Positions 35,081-43,310 of a stretch of 64,000 nucleotides of DNA are shown here, piece by piece. The stretch comes from Caulobacter sp. NIBR1757 (GTDB taxonomy: Bacteria > Pseudomonadota > Alphaproteobacteria > Caulobacterales > Caulobacteraceae): NCBI RefSeq assembly GCF_027912495.1, contig NZ_CP115463.1:4228501-4292500 (forward strand). The letters are read 5' to 3'. The position numbers and the translations under genes were made by a program. The notes below the pieces were generated by a model. It saw only the letters and a program-made list of their open reading frames with translations, did not search any database and was not told the origin of the DNA. Each line of letters begins with the position of its first letter. Within the stretch, counting starts at the first letter, position 1.

Positions 35081-35103
35081 CCCCTTGCAAATAACAAGTG
35101 GTC
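35081..35103. promoter_or_regulatory. Operator-like repeat 2 between hxlR-type and GST genes
   Basis: This second copy differs from the first only in the seven central bases. The copies are spaced 37 bp start to start, about 3.5 helical turns. Copy 2 ends 15 bp before the GST start codon, so bound protein would block GST translation-initiation-region transcription. Confidence 0.6.
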
Positions 35104-35118
35104 TACCGGGAGAATTCG

Positions 35119-35778
35119 ATGACGCTGGCGCTCTATGGTCACCCCTTCTCGTCCTATACCCAGAAGGCGCTGATCGCCCTCTATGAGAACGCCACGCCCT
35201 TCGAGTTCCGCGAGATCGGGCCGGACCATCCCGATCATATCGGCGCCTGGCTGGAAAAGTGGCCGATCGGCAAGTTCCCGATGCTGCTCGACGGGGACAC
35301 CCCGGTGGTCGAGGCCAGCATCATCGTCGAGTATCTGCAACTGAAGCATCCCGGGCCGGTGCGGCTGATCCCCGAGGATCCGATGGCGGCGCTGGACGTG
35401 CGGTTCATGGACCGCTTCTTCGACCTGCATGTGATGGACGCCATGCAGGTGGCCGTGGCCAGCAAGCTCGGCCAGATCCCGATGAAGAGCGAGGATGGGC
35501 TGGAGCTGGCCCATACGCGCCTGCGCAAGGCCTACGACTGGCTGGAGGGGGCGCTTGCCGGCAAGACCTGGGCCTGCGGCGAGGTCTACAGCATGGCCGA
35601 TACGGCGGCCTCGATGTCGCTCTTCTATGCCGACTGGGTGCTGGAGATCACCGAGGACTGGCCGGTGCTGCGGGCCTATCGCCAGCGGCTGTTGAAGCGA
35701 CCGTCGTTCGCACGGTGCGTGGAGGAGGCGCGCTACTTCCGCCCCTTCTTCCCGCTGGGAGCGCCGGACCGGGACTAG
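35119..35778 (+). CDS. Glutathione S-transferase family protein
   Basis: The 219-residue protein has an N-terminal thioredoxin-like GST domain (about residues 1-80: LALYGHPFSSYTQKALIAL, cis-Pro in GKFPMLLD, glutathione-contacting VVEASIIVEYL). An all-helical C-terminal domain follows with CGEVYSMADTAASMSLFYAD. The Ser-Ser-Tyr near residue 11 is the likely catalytic region. Family members conjugate or reduce electrophiles with glutathione. The ATG at 35119 follows GGGAGAATTCG. It is probably controlled by the divergent HxlR regulator. Confidence 0.88.
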   Translation: MTLALYGHPFSSYTQKALIALYENATPFEFREIGPDHPDHIGAWLEKWPIGKFPMLLDGDTPVVEASIIVEYLQLKHPGPVRLIPEDPMAALDVRFMDRFFDLHVMDAMQVAVASKLGQIPMKSEDGLELAHTRLRKAYDWLEGALAGKTWACGEVYSMADTAASMSLFYADWVLEITEDWPVLRAYRQRLLKRPSFARCVEEARYFRPFFPLGAPDRD

Positions 35779-35787
35779 ACCGGAGGC

Positions 35788-35991
35788 CTATTTGAAGGCC
35801 GCGCCGCGGCCGACGCCCAGGGCCTTGAACACCATCGCCGCCGGGCAGAAGCCGGTGATCGAGGCCTGGATCAGATTGGCGCCGACAAACACGGTCAGCC
35901 AGATCCAGGCCGGGTGAACCCATTGGGTCAGGGCGAGGCTGATCAACACCATGACCCCGGCGAACATCATCACGGCTTTATCGACGGTCAT
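35788..35991 (-). CDS. Small DUF2892 (YgaP-like) inner-membrane protein
   Basis: The 67-residue protein has two membrane helices (about residues 6-24 and 28-48) and the conserved segment ITGFCPAAMVFKALGVGR of the DUF2892 family. In other bacteria this domain stands alone or is fused to rhodanese in YgaP, which is linked to sulfide and thiosulfate handling. Here it follows the sulfide:quinone oxidoreductase gene by 12 bp and is co-oriented, so the two are one operon. The exact role is unknown. Confidence 0.85.
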   Translation of the reverse strand: MTVDKAVMMFAGVMVLISLALTQWVHPAWIWLTVFVGANLIQASITGFCPAAMVFKALGVGRGAAFK

Positions 35992-36003
35992 TGTTCAGTC
36001 TCC

Positions 36004-37299
36004 TCAGGATGCGGTCGGCGAACGGCGAACCTTGTGGGCGCCGATCAGGTCCAGGGCGAGCTTCTCGTAGAGCGGCTCGGCCTGGCCGGTGCGGACCTTG
36101 TGCAGGAAGTAGCCCTCGAAGGCGCCCTTGGCGGTGTGGACCCACTTGCCGCTGGCCGACCAGTTGATGTTGCGCGGCGGGATCTGCGGCTGGGCCATGA
36201 AGGCCACGCCGCCGTCGCCGAAGTCGGCCAGGCAGATGGCGTTCCAGGTCGCCTCATGGGTCGGGGCCTCGCCACCCAGCAGTTCGCGCAGATTGGCGGA
36301 GATGGCCGAGACCATGCTCTCGATCATGAAGCCGGTCTTGGGCACGCCGACCGGCACCGGCGTCGGGCCGGTCGGCGGGATGGCGATGCAGACCCCGAGC
36401 GCGAAGATGTCCGGCCAGGTCGGATTGCGCTGATGCCGGTCGACCAGGATGAAGCCGCGCGGGTTGGTCAGCCCCTCGACGCCGCGCACGGCGGCGACAC
36501 CCCGGAAGGCCGGCAACATCATCGAGAAGACGAAAGGCAGCTGGTGCGTGGCCTTGACCGCGCCATCCTCGGCGACCTCCTCGACATGCATCAGGCCGGC
36601 GTCGACCGATTTCACCCGGGCGTTGGTGATCCACTTGATGTGGCGCTGCCGCATCTCGCTTTCGAGCAGACCCTTGGTGTCGCCGACCCCGTCGAGGCCC
36701 AGATGGCCGATGTAGGGTTCGGAGGTGACAAAGGTCATCGGGGCCTTGTCGCGGAGGCGCCGGCGGCGAAGCTCGGTGTCGAGGATCATCGCGAACTCGT
36801 AGGCCGGCCCGAAGCAGGAGGCGCCCTGGACGGCGCCGACCACGATGGGACCCGGGGCGGCGACGAAGGCGTCGAAGGCGGCGGCGGTGTCGGCGGCGTG
36901 GGGGCCGGTGCAGATCGAGCGGGTGTGCCCCTGCGGGCCGAGGCCGGGGATCTCGTCGAAGGCCAGCTCCGGTCCGGTGGCGATGACCAGGTAGTCGTAG
37001 GAGAGGCTGCGGCCATCAGCCAGGTCGATGGCCTTGTCGGCCGGGCGCAGGGCGCTGGCCGGGACGTTGATGAACTCGACGCCCTTGCGTTTCATGACCT
37101 CGGGCAGCTTGACCTGGATGGAGTCCGCAGTCCGCCAGCCCACGGCCAGCCAGGGATTGGAGGGCGTGAAGTTGAAGATGTCGCCGTCGGACACCATCAC
37201 CACGCGGGCCCGGTCGCCCACGGCCTTGTGGATGTCATAGGCGGCGATGGATCCGCCCAGGCCGGCCCCGATGATGACGATCGTTGGCGTCTCGCTCAT
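36004..37299 (-). CDS. Sulfide:quinone oxidoreductase-like flavoprotein
   Basis: The 431-residue protein starts with the FAD-binding GAGLGGSIAAYDI and contains a second dinucleotide-type segment, SYDYLVIATGPEL. Two Cys positions typical of sulfide:quinone reductases are seen, in SICTGPHA (near residue 126) and GASCFGPAYEF (near residue 157). The third catalytic Cys expected near residue 350 is not obvious, so polysulfide chemistry may differ or the enzyme may be a distant relative. It should oxidise sulfide and pass electrons to quinone at the inner membrane. GGAGAAGG precedes the ATG. An FNR/FixK box lies 51 bp upstream. Confidence 0.78.
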   Translation of the reverse strand: MSETPTIVIIGAGLGGSIAAYDIHKAVGDRARVVMVSDGDIFNFTPSNPWLAVGWRTADSIQVKLPEVMKRKGVEFINVPASALRPADKAIDLADGRSLSYDYLVIATGPELAFDEIPGLGPQGHTRSICTGPHAADTAAAFDAFVAAPGPIVVGAVQGASCFGPAYEFAMILDTELRRRRLRDKAPMTFVTSEPYIGHLGLDGVGDTKGLLESEMRQRHIKWITNARVKSVDAGLMHVEEVAEDGAVKATHQLPFVFSMMLPAFRGVAAVRGVEGLTNPRGFILVDRHQRNPTWPDIFALGVCIAIPPTGPTPVPVGVPKTGFMIESMVSAISANLRELLGGEAPTHEATWNAICLADFGDGGVAFMAQPQIPPRNINWSASGKWVHTAKGAFEGYFLHKVRTGQAEPLYEKLALDLIGAHKVRRSPTAS

Positions 37300-37349
37300 G
37301 GCCTTCTCCCTTGATGGGGGCATCCTGCGTCGAACGGTTGTCCGACGCC

Positions 37350-37363
37350 TTGATACGCATCAA
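37350..37363. promoter_or_regulatory. FNR/FixK box upstream of the SQR operon
   Basis: TTGAT-ACGC-ATCAA is a perfect match to the FNR/FixK consensus TTGAT-N4-ATCAA. It lies 51 bp before the SQR start on the minus strand and 30 bp past the end of the aminotransferase gene. It is placed well to activate transcription of SQR-DUF2892 under low oxygen. Confidence 0.7.
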
Positions 37364-37392
37364 AGGAGCGAAGGGGGCCTTGCCGCTGGGCG

Positions 37393-38553
37393 TTACCCGT
37401 TGAAGCCCTTCACGGCGTCGATGATCTGCTGCTGCACGGCCTCGTCCATGTAGGGGTGCATCGGCAGGGCGAGCACCTTTTCCGCCAGGGCTTCGGTCAC
37501 CGGCAGGCCGCCGGGGCCTTGCGGGAAGTGGGCGTAGGGCGCCTGAACATGCATCGGCACCGGGTAGTAGACGGCGGTCGGCACGCCTTGCGTCTTCAGG
37601 TGGGCGGCGAGGCCATCGCGGTTCTTGTGCTCGATGACGTACTGGGCCCAGACCGACTGGCCGCCGTCGATGACCTTCGGCGTCGAGGTCACGGACCCGG
37701 CCAGCCCTTCGGCGTAGCGATCGGCGACGACCTGACGCATCTCGATCTCTTCGGGGAAGATGGCCAGCTTCTCGATCAGGATGGCGGCCTGGATGCTGTC
37801 CAGGCGGCTGTTCATGCCGATGCGGGTGTTGAGGTACTTGGTCTCGTGCTCGAAGGTGCGGCCGACGAGATCCGGGGTCACCGCCTTGCCGTGGACGCGG
37901 TAGCTGTCCATCAGGTCCCAGAGGTCCTGGTCTTTGCAGATCACCGCCCCGCCGTCGCCGTAACAGCCCAGCGGCTTGGCCGGGAAGAAGCTGGTGGTGG
38001 CCACGTCGGCCCAATGGATCGGATGGTGGCCGTTCAGGGTGCAGCCGAAGCCCTGGGCGCTGTCGCTGATCAGCTTCAGGCCATGCTTGTCACAAATGGC
38101 GCGAATGGCCGGGTAGTCTGCGGGCTGGCCGAACAGGTCGACGGCGATGACCACGGCGGGGCGCAGGCGGCCCTCGTCCCGGACGGCCAGGATGGTCGCC
38201 TCGAGATGGGCCGGGTCCATGTTGAAGGTATCGGGCAGCACATCGACGAAGACGGGCGTCGCATTGGTCCAGGGCACGACCTCCGGCGTCGCCGCGAAGG
38301 TGAAGCTGGGGCAGAAGACCGCGTCGCCCTGGCCGACGCCCCAGGCCATCAGCGGCAGGGCGATGGCGTCGGTGCCGTTGGCGCAGGAGAGGGCCAGCGG
38401 GGCCTGGCCGAAGGCGGCCAGCTCGGCTTCGAACTGGCGGACTTCCGGGCCCATGACATAGGCGCCGTGGTCGAGGACGCGGGCGATGCCGGCGTCAATC
38501 TTTTCGCGGATCCGGCGCTGCTGCGCGGCGAGGTCGATGAAGGCGATGCTCAT
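37393..38553 (-). CDS. DegT/DnrJ/EryC1/StrS-family aminotransferase
   Basis: The 386-residue enzyme is a PLP-dependent sugar aminotransferase. It begins FIDLAAQQRRIREKID, has ALSCANGTDAIALPLMAWGV for the cofactor phosphate site, and the PLP Lys lies in SFFPAKPLGCYGDGGA near residue 187. Such enzymes aminate nucleotide-linked 4- or 3-keto sugars for O-antigen, capsule or flagellin glycans. It stands alone, about 16 kb from the polysaccharide locus, so its pathway is not visible here. The ATG at 38553 gives the family-typical N-terminus. Confidence 0.88.
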   Translation of the reverse strand: MSIAFIDLAAQQRRIREKIDAGIARVLDHGAYVMGPEVRQFEAELAAFGQAPLALSCANGTDAIALPLMAWGVGQGDAVFCPSFTFAATPEVVPWTNATPVFVDVLPDTFNMDPAHLEATILAVRDEGRLRPAVVIAVDLFGQPADYPAIRAICDKHGLKLISDSAQGFGCTLNGHHPIHWADVATTSFFPAKPLGCYGDGGAVICKDQDLWDLMDSYRVHGKAVTPDLVGRTFEHETKYLNTRIGMNSRLDSIQAAILIEKLAIFPEEIEMRQVVADRYAEGLAGSVTSTPKVIDGGQSVWAQYVIEHKNRDGLAAHLKTQGVPTAVYYPVPMHVQAPYAHFPQGPGGLPVTEALAEKVLALPMHPYMDEAVQQQIIDAVKGFNG

Positions 38554-38662
38554 GGCGGGGCCTCTACGCTGGTGACGCGGCATATTCGAGACAAAGGCTG
38601 TAACCGGATGTTTCCCCGGACCGTTCCGGAACGCCAGGGATATCGACCCGTTAGGCTGGCGC

Positions 38663-39634
38663 ATGGCCGCTATCGACCCCACGAAAATCCCCAACGTCCT
38701 TCCCAAGGTTCAGGCCGGCGAACTGGCCGCCGCCTCCCTGCTCGACAAGGGGGCGCAGCTGGGGCTGAGCCTGATCGTCGCCGTGGTCATCCTGGTGGCG
38801 ACCTTCTGGCTGGCCAAGTGGGCCTCGAAGCTGGCGCACGACGCCATGGCAAAGCTGCAGGCCCGGAACAACGGCGACGTGGCGCTGCAGGCCTTCGTCA
38901 GCTCCATCGTCCGCTATCTGATCATCATCATCGGCCTGATCGCCGTGCTGCAGCAGCTGGGCATCAAGGCCACCTCGATCCTGGCGGTGCTGGGCGCGGC
39001 CTCCCTGGCGGTCGGTCTGGCCATGCAGGGGGCGCTGAGCAATGTCGCGGCCGGGGTCATGCTGCTGATCCTGCGGCCCTACCGCGCCGGCGACCTGGTC
39101 GAGGTCAACGGCCAGAAGGGCAAGGTCACGGCGCTGGACCTGTTCACCACCGAGCTGGTCACCCTCGATGGCCTCAAGATCATCATGCCGAACGGCAAGG
39201 TGTTCGGCGAGCCGATCGTCAACTATTCGGCGCCGACCATCCGGCGGGCGGAGGTCGTCGTCGGCATCGACTACGACGACGATATCGGCGAGGCCCTGGA
39301 AGTCTTGCTGGCGACGGCCGGGGCCGATCCCCGCGTGCTGGACCAGCCCGCGCCCTGGGCCCGCTGCACAGGTTACGCCGACTCCTCGGTGACCCTGACC
39401 CTGAGGGCCTGGACCAAGGGAACCGACCAGTGGGACGTGCAATGCGACCTGCACAAGGCGGTGAAGGAAGCCTTCGACGACGCGGGGATTTCCATCCCCT
39501 ATCCGCACCAGGTCGACGTCCGGGACAAGATCAGCAAGCCACGCAGCATGACCCGCAAGGCCGCCGCCGTCGACGATCCCGGCGGGCCGGACGAAAGCGC
39601 CAGCGCCGAGCAATCCCAGCCGGCGAGCGAGTAG
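38663..39634 (+). CDS. MscS-family mechanosensitive channel (copy 1)
   Basis: The 323-residue protein has three membrane helices in the first 150 residues. The pore-lining third helix is LGAASLAVGLAMQGALSNVAAG, followed by the MscS beta-domain (RPYRAGDLVEVNGQKGKVTALD, MPNGKVFGEPIVNYSAPTIRRAEVVVGIDYDD) and an alpha/beta C-terminal domain with a charged tail. It should be a small-conductance osmotic release valve in the inner membrane. A second MscS gene follows 32 bp downstream, so they form a tandem pair. Confidence 0.9.
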   Translation: MAAIDPTKIPNVLPKVQAGELAAASLLDKGAQLGLSLIVAVVILVATFWLAKWASKLAHDAMAKLQARNNGDVALQAFVSSIVRYLIIIIGLIAVLQQLGIKATSILAVLGAASLAVGLAMQGALSNVAAGVMLLILRPYRAGDLVEVNGQKGKVTALDLFTTELVTLDGLKIIMPNGKVFGEPIVNYSAPTIRRAEVVVGIDYDDDIGEALEVLLATAGADPRVLDQPAPWARCTGYADSSVTLTLRAWTKGTDQWDVQCDLHKAVKEAFDDAGISIPYPHQVDVRDKISKPRSMTRKAAAVDDPGGPDESASAEQSQPASE

Positions 39635-39666
39635 GCATCCGCCCCGCGCCGCGCTAGACCCGGACC

Positions 39667-40602
39667 ATGACCGCCACTTCGAAACTGCTCGCCAGCGTCC
39701 GTCCCGAGGCGGTCATCGCCGCCGACCTTGCCGATCGCGCCACCCAGATCGCCATCGACCTGGCTGTGGCCGCCCTCATCCTGCTGGCCACCCTGTGGGC
39801 CTCGCGCTGGCTGTCGGCGCTGGCCCGGGCCGCCGTCGGGCGGATGACGCGGCATGTGCCGCCGGACGCCACCCTGCAGAGCTTCATCGGTTCGGCGGTC
39901 CGCTACATCGTCATCATCGTCGGCCTGGTGGCGGTCCTGCAGCAACTGGGGGTGAAGACGACCTCTGTGCTGGCCGTGCTCGGCGCCGCCTCGCTGGCGG
40001 TGGGCCTGGCGCTGCAGGGCGCGCTGAGCAATGTCGCGGCGGGCGTGATGATCCTGGCGCTGCGGCCCTACCGCGTCGGCGATGTCATCGAGACCACCAA
40101 TCGCATCGGCACGGTGCGGGCCCTGGACCTGTTCACCACCGAACTGACCACCGCCGACAACCTCAAGATCATCATCCCCAACAGCAAGGTGTTCGGCGAC
40201 GTCATCGTCAACAAGAGCGCCCATGAGCGGCGGCGGGTGGACGCGGTGTTCCGCATCCCGATCAGCGTCGATCTGGCCGGCTATATCGCCGCCCTGAAGA
40301 CCCGCGCCGCCGCCGACCCGCGGATCATGCAGGACGTCGAGCCGGTGGTGGAGATCACCGGCATGGCCGAGGCCTGGGTCGAGGGGGCAGTGCGGGTCTG
40401 GACCCTGCCGCACGACCACCCGGCGGTGATGGCCGACCTGCTGCTGGCCGCCCGCATGCTGGCGGCGGGGCAGGCGCCGTTGCCGCCGCCGGAGCTGCCC
40501 AAACCGACGCCGAAAGCGACTAAGCCAAAGCCTGCGAAAGGTCTGAAATCAGGTCTTCGCAATCTTCGATCCCGACCGAAAGCCGAACCAGACCGTCCGT
40601 GA
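39667..40602 (+). CDS. MscS-family mechanosensitive channel (copy 2)
   Basis: The 311-residue paralogue of the preceding gene has the same layout and near-identical pore segment (ASLAVGLALQGALSNVAAGVM) but a diverged beta-domain (VIETTNRIGTVRALDLFT, IPNSKVFGDVIVNKSAHERR). The tail (about residues 275-311) is Pro/Lys-rich (PKPTPKATKPKPAK). The last 83 bp overlap antisense with the end of the convergent gamma-lyase gene. The tail may be a recent extension into that gene. Confidence 0.88.
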   Translation: MTATSKLLASVRPEAVIAADLADRATQIAIDLAVAALILLATLWASRWLSALARAAVGRMTRHVPPDATLQSFIGSAVRYIVIIVGLVAVLQQLGVKTTSVLAVLGAASLAVGLALQGALSNVAAGVMILALRPYRVGDVIETTNRIGTVRALDLFTTELTTADNLKIIIPNSKVFGDVIVNKSAHERRRVDAVFRIPISVDLAGYIAALKTRAAADPRIMQDVEPVVEITGMAEAWVEGAVRVWTLPHDHPAVMADLLLAARMLAAGQAPLPPPELPKPTPKATKPKPAKGLKSGLRNLRSRPKAEPDRP

Positions 40603-41689
40603 TGCCGACCGCCGCCCGCTGCTCGGGCGGGATGGAGGCATGGGTCATGATGGCCGGATGCTCGATCAGGCTTTCGACGCCGCCGAGCGACTCGGCCAGG
40701 GTGAACAGACGGGTGCGCTCCAGCAGCTTGCGGGACGGCGCCAGGCCCCCCTTGATCTCGACCGAGATGATGCCGCCGAAACCGCCGGTCATCTGCTTCT
40801 TCGCGAGGGCGTGCTGCGGGTGGGATTCGAGGCCGGGGTAGATGACCTTCTCGACGGCCGGATGGCTTTCCAGCCAGCGGGCGATCTTCAGGCCGCTCTC
40901 GCAATGGCGCTGCATGCGCAGGGCCAGGGTCTTCAGGCCGCGCAGGGCCAGGAAGCTGTCGAACGGTCCGCTGATGGCGCCGAGGGCGTTCTGCAGGAAC
41001 TTCAGCTGGGCGGAGAGCTCCTCGTTGTCGCCGACGATGGCGACGCCGCCGACCATGTCGGAGTGGCCGTTCAGGTATTTGGTCGTCGAATGGGTGACGA
41101 TGTCGAAGCCCAGCTCCAGCGGCCGCTGCACGTAAGGCGAGGCGAAGGTGTTGTCGGCGACGGTGATCAGGCCGTGCTTCCGGCCGATCGCCGCGATGGC
41201 CTCGAGATCGACCAGCCGCAGGGTCGGGTTGGTCGGCGTCTCCACCCAGATCATCTTCGTCTCGGGCCGGATGGCGGCCTCGACGGCGGCCAGGTCGGTG
41301 AGGTCGATGAAGCTGTAGTCGAGGCCCGAAGAGCGCCTCTTGACCCGCTCGAACAGGCGGTAGCTGCCGCCGTAGATGTCGTCGGTGGCGATGATATGGG
41401 CGCCGGTGTCGAGCAGCTCCATCACCGTCGCCCCGCAGGCCAGGCCGGAGGCGAAGGCGAAGGCCGCCGTGCCGCTTTCCAGGTCGGCGATGCAGCGCTC
41501 GAAGGCAAAGCGGGTCGGGTTCTGGCTGCGGGCGTATTCATAGCCCTTGTGCACGCCGGGGCTTTCCTGGGCGTAGGTGCTGGTCGCGTAGATCGGCGGC
41601 ATCACCGCGCCGGTGGTCGGGTCGGGGCTCTGGCCGGCGTGGATGGTGCGGGTGGCGAAGGCCAGGCGGTTCTTGCCGTCGGTGGTCAT
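40520..41689 (-). CDS. Cystathionine gamma-lyase/synthase family PLP enzyme
   Basis: The 389-residue enzyme belongs to the Cys/Met metabolism PLP family. It has ATRTIHAGQSPDPTTGAVMP, YEYARSQNPTRFAFERC, and the PLP Lys in HSTTKYLNGHSDMVGG near residue 204. The C-terminus SLGGVESLIEHPAIMTHASI is complete. With the cystathionine beta-synthase gene just upstream in the same direction, it most likely acts as cystathionine gamma-lyase in reverse transsulfuration (homocysteine to cysteine). Gamma-synthase activity cannot be excluded from sequence. The ATG at 41689 is preferred to a TTG at 41704. Confidence 0.88.
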   Translation of the reverse strand: MTTDGKNRLAFATRTIHAGQSPDPTTGAVMPPIYATSTYAQESPGVHKGYEYARSQNPTRFAFERCIADLESGTAAFAFASGLACGATVMELLDTGAHIIATDDIYGGSYRLFERVKRRSSGLDYSFIDLTDLAAVEAAIRPETKMIWVETPTNPTLRLVDLEAIAAIGRKHGLITVADNTFASPYVQRPLELGFDIVTHSTTKYLNGHSDMVGGVAIVGDNEELSAQLKFLQNALGAISGPFDSFLALRGLKTLALRMQRHCESGLKIARWLESHPAVEKVIYPGLESHPQHALAKKQMTGGFGGIISVEIKGGLAPSRKLLERTRLFTLAESLGGVESLIEHPAIMTHASIPPEQRAAVGITDGLVRLSVGIEDCEDLISDLSQALA

Positions 41690-41706
41690 GTGCTCATCTC
41701 TCAAAT

Positions 41707-41825
41707 CCGATCATCCCGACGAAAGTCGGGACCCGGTGTCCACCGGCGGGCCGGGTCCGGCTCTGATCAGCGCGAACCCATACATCGATTGCCAGCTGGG
41801 TCCCGGCTTTCGCCGGGATGATCGG
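41707..41825. repeat. REP-like inverted repeat pair between CBS and gamma-lyase genes
   Basis: Two 28-bp arms (41707-41734 and 41798-41825) form an imperfect inverted repeat of the unit CCGATCATCCCGGCGAAAG... followed by CCGGGACCC. Each arm also folds on itself (CCCGGC-GAAA-GCCGGG type). The left arm has two changes relative to the right. A related, perfect pair lies at 52296-52436. Confidence 0.8.
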
Positions 41826-41839
41826 TAGATATAGGGGGA

Positions 41840-43222
41840 CTATGCGGTTCTGCGCAGGTGGTTGATCAGGTCGACGCGGGTGATCAGGCCCAGCAGTTCG
41901 TCGCCGTCCATGACCACGGCCACCTCGTCGCGCTCGAACACGGGGGTGAGGGCTTCCAGCGGCTGGTGCGATTCCAGGGTCTTCACATTGCGGGTCATGG
42001 CCCCGCCGACCTTGGTGGCGAAGCCTTCGGCGTCATGGGCCTTGGCCACGGCGCTGAGCACATCGCTCTCGTCGAGGATGCCGACCAGCTTGCCGTGGTC
42101 GACGACGGGCAGCTGGCTGATGTCGGCGCTGCGCATGCGGTTGTAGGCGGTCAGCAGGGTATCGTCGGGGCCGATGGTGATGACCCCGCCGTCGCTGTAG
42201 CGCTTGGCGATCAGGTCGGAGATGTCGCCCCGCGCCTGGCGGTCCTCGAAGCCGTGAGCCGAAACCCAGAGGTCGTTGAACATCTTGGTCAGGTATTTGG
42301 CGCCGGTATCGCAGACCAGGCTGACCACGCGCTTGGGCTCGGTCTGCTCGCGGCAGTACTTCAGCGCCGCCGCCAGCAGGGTGCCCGAGGACGAACCGGC
42401 CAGGATGCCTTCCTTCTGCAGCAGTTCGCGGGCCGTCTCGACGCTCTCGCGGTCGCTGATGGCATAGGCCTTGGAGACAAGGTCCATCTGCGCATTCACG
42501 GGGATGAAGTCCTCGCCGATGCCCTCGACGATCCAGCTGCCGGCCTCGCCGTAGGTTCCGGTGTTGACGTAGTCGTAGAGGATCGAGCCGACCGGGTCGG
42601 CGAGGATCATCTTCGTTTTCGGGCTGTGCTGCTGGAAGTAGCGGCCGAGGCCGGTGAGCGTGCCGCCCGAGCCGACGCCGACGATCACGGCGTCGAGGTC
42701 GCCGTCCATCTGGGTGAGGATTTCGGGTGCGGTGGTTTCGAAATGGGCCTGCGGGTTGGCCGGGTTCTCGAACTGGTTGACGTACAGCGATCCGGGCAGA
42801 CCCTGGGCGATGGTCTGTGCCATGTCCTGGTAGTATTCGGGGTGGCCCTTGCCGACGTCGGAGCGGGTGATGCGCACGTCGACGCCCATGGCCCGCAGGT
42901 GGAGGATTTTCTCGCGCGCCATCTTGTCCGGCACAATGAGGATCAGCTTGTAGCCCTTCAGGGTGGCGACTTGCGCCAGGCCTAGGCCCGTGTTGCCGGC
43001 GGTGGCCTCGATGATGACGCCGCCGGGCTTCAGGGTTCCGTCCTTCTCGGCCGCCTCGATCATCGAGCGGGCGATGCGGTCCTTGATCGAGCCGCCGGGG
43101 TTCTGGTTTTCCAGCTTGAGGAACAGGCGGCAGAGGCCGGTGTCGATCCTGGTCACCTCGACCATGGGCGTGGCGCCGATCAGGTCGAGCGCCGAGTGCG
43201 AGGCGGCGGGCAGTTCGGACAT
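41840..43222 (-). CDS. Cystathionine beta-synthase with C-terminal CBS pair
   Basis: The 460-residue protein has a PLP domain (about residues 1-325). It starts LDLIGATPMVEVTRID, with the PLP Lys in GGSIKDRIARSMIE near residue 44, TAGNTGLGLAQ and the phosphate loop GVGSGGTLTGLG. Two CBS motifs follow at 340-455 (ISDLIAKRY..., VGILDESDVLSAV, and AVVMDGDELLGLITRVDLINHL). This matches cystathionine beta-synthase, which condenses serine and homocysteine. A cysteine synthase activity is the main alternative. The CBS pair may sense adenosyl ligands. AGGAAAC precedes the ATG. The gene heads an operon with the gamma-lyase gene. Confidence 0.88.
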   Translation of the reverse strand: MSELPAASHSALDLIGATPMVEVTRIDTGLCRLFLKLENQNPGGSIKDRIARSMIEAAEKDGTLKPGGVIIEATAGNTGLGLAQVATLKGYKLILIVPDKMAREKILHLRAMGVDVRITRSDVGKGHPEYYQDMAQTIAQGLPGSLYVNQFENPANPQAHFETTAPEILTQMDGDLDAVIVGVGSGGTLTGLGRYFQQHSPKTKMILADPVGSILYDYVNTGTYGEAGSWIVEGIGEDFIPVNAQMDLVSKAYAISDRESVETARELLQKEGILAGSSSGTLLAAALKYCREQTEPKRVVSLVCDTGAKYLTKMFNDLWVSAHGFEDRQARGDISDLIAKRYSDGGVITIGPDDTLLTAYNRMRSADISQLPVVDHGKLVGILDESDVLSAVAKAHDAEGFATKVGGAMTRNVKTLESHQPLEALTPVFERDEVAVVMDGDELLGLITRVDLINHLRRTA

Positions 43223-43310
43223 GGGTGTTTCCTGAAACGCCGCGTTCCGCAGCGGCATGATTGTCCCCTGACTAACGCGTCAGGAGGCATGAAGGAAGCA
43301 AACAGCTGCG

